Assembly (NCBI RefSeq): GCF_014841215.1
Contig: NZ_JACYTR010000017.1
Span: 24,994-88,993 of the forward strand
Reading direction: 5' to 3'
From: Pseudomarimonas arenosa
Lineage (GTDB): Bacteria; Pseudomonadota; Gammaproteobacteria; Xanthomonadales; Xanthomonadaceae
Length of the DNA stretch: 64,000 nucleotides
The notes under the pieces are model-generated. The model did not search any database and was not told the origin of the DNA. It saw only the letters and a list, made by a program, of their open reading frames with translations. The translations under genes were made by a program, and so were the position numbers. Below, piece after piece: positions 60,658 through 64,000 of this stretch. How positions within the stretch are numbered: position 1 is the stretch's first letter; each line of letters opens with the position of its first letter.

Positions 60658-62010
60658 CTAGAAGCGGTAGACGCCCGACAGCGAGAGCACTTCCATGGTG
60701 TCGCTATGGTCATAGCCCAAGTCGACCTGGAAGTTGGGGAAGGCCCAGCCAAAGCCGACCGAAATGTGGTCCTCATCCTCGCCGGTGGAGAACAGCACGG
60801 CATTGGCGGTGGCGACTACCGGGTTGTCGAAATTCAGACTGTCCGGATCGGCATTGAAGCTCAGCGTGTGCCGCTTCTCCTGCCACCAGCCGGCGCGCAA
60901 ACTCACCGGATAGCTCATTTCGGCAAGCACGTACTCGACGCCCAGACGCGGTTCGATCTCGTCTTCGATCTCCAGCGAGCGGAGAATCTGCGGATCGATA
61001 TTGACTTCGAAATCGCCGCCGGTGAAGAAGGCATCGTCGACCTGCTCGGACAGATTGGAGTAGCCAACCCGATTGATGTCGAGGTTAAAGGTGAGCTGTT
61101 CGGTGGCGCGCCAGCTCATGCCGACGCCGAACACATCCGGCGCCTTGAACGGCGTGGTGAAGTTGGCTGCCAGCACCGGCGGATCCAAGGTGATCAGATC
61201 GCCGGTGTTCGGATCGTTCACCCGGAACACGGTGTTGCTGGCGCCATAGCTGAATTCCGGCGCCGAGCGATAGCTCAGGCCGAAGCTGAATCGGTCTGAG
61301 CCCTTGTAGAGCAGACCCACATTGAAGCCGACATCGTTGTCATCGCCACCTTGCAGCTGGCGGTTGGCCAGGGTGACGCCGTCACTCTCGAATCGATCGG
61401 TAATCGAGGCGATCTCGAAGTCGTACCAGATCGCGCCGACCCCGAATGACAGGTTGTCATTGAGGTTCATGGCGAATGAGGCGCCATAGCCGACCACTTC
61501 AAGGTCTGCGGCCGAACTGTAAGGACGCACGAAGGTGCCGGGGAAATCCAGCAGGTCAATCTGCTCGGTGGAAAAGTTCGACTCGAAATCGACCATGGTG
61601 GTGCGATACAGCGAGAGCGCCCAGGTGTCGCGTGGCAGCACCCAGGCCAGATAGCTCACGTGCTCGACACTGCTTGTGTCTTCACCGTAGCGAACCCGGG
61701 TTGGGTTGAACGGGTTGTTGGTGACGCTGCCGCCGGCCGCGTACGGCGTGCGTGGCGAGTTGTGTCGCAACTCCAGCATGACTTGCTGTTCCAGGCCGAG
61801 ACGGGTCAGGCCGGCCGGGTTGGCCAGTGCCGCGGTAGCATCGTCGGCGGCGCCGAGGAAGGCTCCGCCCATCGCCAGGCTGCGTGCGCCCGGGGTGGAA
61901 AAGCTGAAAGGAATATTGGCGTTGGCCTCATTATTGGAAATCGCCAGCGCAGAACCGCTCACGGCCAGCAGACCGCAGCTGACGGCAACAGACAGGATGC
62001 GTGCTTTCAT
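60658..62010 (-). CDS. FadL/OmpP1-family outer-membrane transport protein
   Basis: A 450-residue beta-barrel protein with a signal peptide (1-23, ending ALA) and a C-terminal Phe (GVYRF). The N-terminal ARSLAMGGAFLGAADDATAALANPAGL is the hallmark of the OmpP1/FadL/TodX family (also PorV); only parts are quoted here as GAFLGAADDATA and ALANPAGL. These proteins admit hydrophobic compounds such as long-chain fatty acids. No fatty-acid genes are nearby, so the ligand is unknown. It is a single gene between a terminator and the divergent SPFH operon. Confidence 0.85.
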   Translation of the reverse strand: MKARILSVAVSCGLLAVSGSALAISNNEANANIPFSFSTPGARSLAMGGAFLGAADDATAALANPAGLTRLGLEQQVMLELRHNSPRTPYAAGGSVTNNPFNPTRVRYGEDTSSVEHVSYLAWVLPRDTWALSLYRTTMVDFESNFSTEQIDLLDFPGTFVRPYSSAADLEVVGYGASFAMNLNDNLSFGVGAIWYDFEIASITDRFESDGVTLANRQLQGGDDNDVGFNVGLLYKGSDRFSFGLSYRSAPEFSYGASNTVFRVNDPNTGDLITLDPPVLAANFTTPFKAPDVFGVGMSWRATEQLTFNLDINRVGYSNLSEQVDDAFFTGGDFEVNIDPQILRSLEIEDEIEPRLGVEYVLAEMSYPVSLRAGWWQEKRHTLSFNADPDSLNFDNPVVATANAVLFSTGEDEDHISVGFGWAFPNFQVDLGYDHSDTMEVLSLSGVYRF

Positions 62011-62239
62011 GATGTGGAATCTCCCCCGAAGGTGCGAATAGCTTCACAGCTTTTTAACGGCAATGCCAGCCCCGCCCATCTACCACGCCGAGCATGCGAC
62101 CCGCCATCACGCCTACCTCACAGAGGCAGCGTCACAGCCGCGACGTGCGCGCGTCATCAAGGCATGCGCCGATCGCTGTGGCGCGCGAGTATGATCGCCG
62201 AACTCTTCGCAGGCGTGGTCAATCTAGGGGAATGTGGAA

Positions 62240-63178
62240 ATGGACATTTTTGTCTGGGTGTTTATCGGTTTTGTGGTGATTTCGATCTTCAAGGGTGTGC
62301 GCTCGGTGCCGCAGGGCTTCGAGTACACCGTGGAACGCTTTGGTCGCTACACCCACACCCTGGCGCCGGGTCTGGGTTTCATCATCCCCTGGATCGACAC
62401 CGTCGGGCGCAAGATGAACATGATGGAGCAGGTGCTGGATGTGCCGTCGCAGGAAATCATCACCAAGGACAACGCGGTGGTGAAGGTCGATGCGGTGGTG
62501 TTCTATCAGGTGCTGGATGCAGCCAAGGCAGCGTACGAGGTGGCTCAGCTGGAAATCGCCGCGCTCAATCTGGTGATGACCAACACCCGTACCGTGCTGG
62601 GTTCGATGGATCTCGATGAGTCCCTGTCGAAACGCGATGAGATCAATGCACGCTTGTTGACCGTGGTCGATGAGGCGACCCACCCCTGGGGCATCAAGGT
62701 CAACCGCATCGAGATCAAGGACATCCAGCCGCCTCGTGACCTGGTTGACTCGATGGCCAGGCAGATGAAGGCCGAGCGTGACAAGCGCGCCAACATTCTG
62801 GAAGCAGAAGGTCATCGTCAGGCGGCGATTCTGAAAGCCGACGGTGAGAAGCAGGCCGCGGTACTCGAGGCCGATGGTCGACGCGAAGCCGCATTTCGCG
62901 ACGCCGAAGCGCGCGAGCGTTTGGCAGAAGCGGAAGGCAAGGCGACGCAGATGGTGTCCGACGCAATCGCCAAGGGCGATATCCAGGCGATCAATTACTT
63001 CGTGGCACAGAAGTACGTCGAGGCGCTGAAGGAGTTTGCCACTTCGCCGAACCAGAAGTTGTTGCTGCTGCCGATGGAAACCACCGGTGTGCTCGGCTCC
63101 TTGGCCGGCATCACCGAACTGGCCAAGGGCATCGGCAGTGGCAGCAAGGTCACGCCCCCTAACCTGCCGTCGCGTTGA
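62240..63178 (+). CDS. SPFH/band-7 membrane protein (stomatin-like, QmcA type)
   Basis: A 312-residue protein with an N-terminal helix (1-16) and a band-7 domain (about 20-190; [47 protein letters not shown]). A long Ala/Glu/Arg coiled coil (190-260) follows. It matches the slipin/QmcA branch that organises membrane microdomains with an NfeD partner. The ATG at 62240 has AGGGG 9 nt upstream, and an in-frame GTG lies 6 nt earlier. The nfeD-like gene follows, the usual pairing. Confidence 0.93.
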   Translation: MDIFVWVFIGFVVISIFKGVRSVPQGFEYTVERFGRYTHTLAPGLGFIIPWIDTVGRKMNMMEQVLDVPSQEIITKDNAVVKVDAVVFYQVLDAAKAAYEVAQLEIAALNLVMTNTRTVLGSMDLDESLSKRDEINARLLTVVDEATHPWGIKVNRIEIKDIQPPRDLVDSMARQMKAERDKRANILEAEGHRQAAILKADGEKQAAVLEADGRREAAFRDAEARERLAEAEGKATQMVSDAIAKGDIQAINYFVAQKYVEALKEFATSPNQKLLLLPMETTGVLGSLAGITELAKGIGSGSKVTPPNLPSR

Positions 63179-63335
63179 TGGCAGGGTTCGGCTGAGGTGG
63201 ATGCTTGAGTGACGACCGGCCGACTCGAGTTCTGGTCGGCCGGCGCTGGCAACGCAGCGTGCAGCTGGCGCTTGCAGTTGAACGCGACGTTCAAAGCGCA
63301 AGTTGAGCGATCGCAGGGCGACAGGAGGACGATGT

Positions 63336-63779
63336 ATGGAGTGGATGAATTCAACCTGGTTCTGGTGGGCACTGGCACTGGCGCTGTTTGCCGCTGAGGC
63401 CCTGGTGCCTGGCGCGTTCATGCTGTGGCTCGGCATTGCGGCGACGGCGACCGGCCTGGTGCATCTGGCCTTGCCAGAGTCGAGTCTGGCTGTGCAGTGG
63501 ATCTGGTTCAGTCTGTTTGCCCTGGCGTCGACCTATGCCGGTTGGCGCTACAAACTGGCGCATCCGCCGCGCGTTACCGATCAGCCACTGCTGAACAAGC
63601 GAGCCGCGCAACTGATGGATCGCGTGCTGACGCTCGATGCGCCGATCGAGAACGGGCGCGGCAAGGTCAAGATCGGCGACGCGCTGTGGTCGGTCTCGGG
63701 CGATGATCTCGCCGCTGGTACGCGGGTGCGGGTGATTGCGATCGAAGGCATGGTGTTGCGGGTACGTGCGATCGACTAG
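63336..63779 (+). CDS. NfeD-family membrane protein (YbbK/short form)
   Basis: A 147-residue protein with two to four helices in the first 75 residues (STWFWWALALALFAAEALVP, GAFMLWLGIAATATGLVHLA) and a C-terminal OB-fold domain (about 85-147; GRGKVKIGDALWSVSGDDL, RVRVIAIEGMVLRVRA), the pattern of short NfeD proteins. AGGAGGA lies before the ATG at 63336. It is the partner of the SPFH protein; the 157-nt gap is longer than in most such operons. Confidence 0.93.
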   Translation: MEWMNSTWFWWALALALFAAEALVPGAFMLWLGIAATATGLVHLALPESSLAVQWIWFSLFALASTYAGWRYKLAHPPRVTDQPLLNKRAAQLMDRVLTLDAPIENGRGKVKIGDALWSVSGDDLAAGTRVRVIAIEGMVLRVRAID

Positions 63780-63805
63780 CGTCGGGCAGTCGCGGCATCG
63801 TTCTA

Positions 63806-63843
63806 TTGCTCCGGCGAGATAATGTCTTAACTCGCCGGAGCAA
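63806..63843. terminator. Long perfect hairpin after nfeD
   Basis: TTGCTCCGGCGAG (63806-63818) and CTCGCCGGAGCAA (63831-63843) are perfect 13-bp inverted repeats around a 12-nt loop ATAATGTCTTAA. It begins 27 bp after the nfeD stop. The stem is strong enough to end transcription, but no T-run follows, so it might instead be a dispersed repeat. Confidence 0.6.
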
Positions 63844-64000
63844 GTGCAGCCCATGGATGGGCTGCTCGCGAGCGGCGCTAGGAGCCTGGGCGGCAGAAGA
63901 TTTTTTAACTAAGGACTGTCGAGCTTAGTTTTGATGTCCGGTGTGATCTGCTCTCAGCGCTCCGGGCAGTGGCGCTGCGCTTTCCTGACCGTCTGAACCA

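Overview
This is a GC-rich chromosomal window from a gammaproteobacterium. The gene content and the many short palindromic intergenic repeats resemble Xanthomonadales/Lysobacterales, but this placement is an inference from gene style, since the window has no rRNA or other direct taxonomic marker. No tRNA, rRNA, CRISPR array, insertion sequence or phage gene was recognised.

Layout. 1-2900: glutathione-dependent formaldehyde detoxification (adh class III plus S-formylglutathione hydrolase) and a MESH1-like HD hydrolase. 2943-13038: a signalling block with a REC-histidine kinase, a divergent REC-GGDEF cyclase and two large tandem propeller/Y_Y_Y histidine kinases. 13189-19064: a bifunctional penicillin-binding protein with an unusual long insert and two exported proteins, separated by repeat-rich spacers. 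19193-26219: a second signalling block on the minus strand, made of a REC-GGDEF cyclase translationally coupled to a giant hybrid kinase, preceded by a cyclase-homology/Ser-Thr-kinase/sensor fusion. 26350-29422: lipoprotein hydrolase, dusB and an exported DUF4344-like metallopeptidase.

29877-38976 is the most striking part: a ten-gene, tightly overlapping plus-strand operon. It joins a decaheme MtrA/DmsE-type cytochrome and an MtrB/PioB-type outer-membrane barrel to a complete set of Na+-NQR-type subunits (nqrABCDEF), an NqrM-like maturation protein and a CBS-domain protein. The NqrB subunit is about one third shorter than usual and lacks the loop that carries its covalent FMN. I infer a dedicated route linking the NADH/quinone pool to an electron conduit through the outer membrane.

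38977-49066: a 177-bp tandem repeat built from REP-like hairpins, ohr/ohrR peroxide resistance, an FHA-GGDEF / GAF-HD-GYP pair, an ankyrin protein, htpX, ribokinase plus NupC, an aldo/keto reductase and hemP. 49568-63779: an SLC13 transporter with RCK_C domains, an ECF sigma/anti-sigma/PDZ operon, a sensor kinase, a Ser/Thr kinase with TPR partner, a FadL-like porin and an SPFH/NfeD pair.

Overall the window is dominated by signal transduction: seven proteins carry histidine-kinase, GGDEF or HD-GYP output modules with c-di-GMP turnover as a recurrent output, and there are two Ser/Thr kinases. At least four families of dispersed imperfect palindromes occupy the intergenic spacers.
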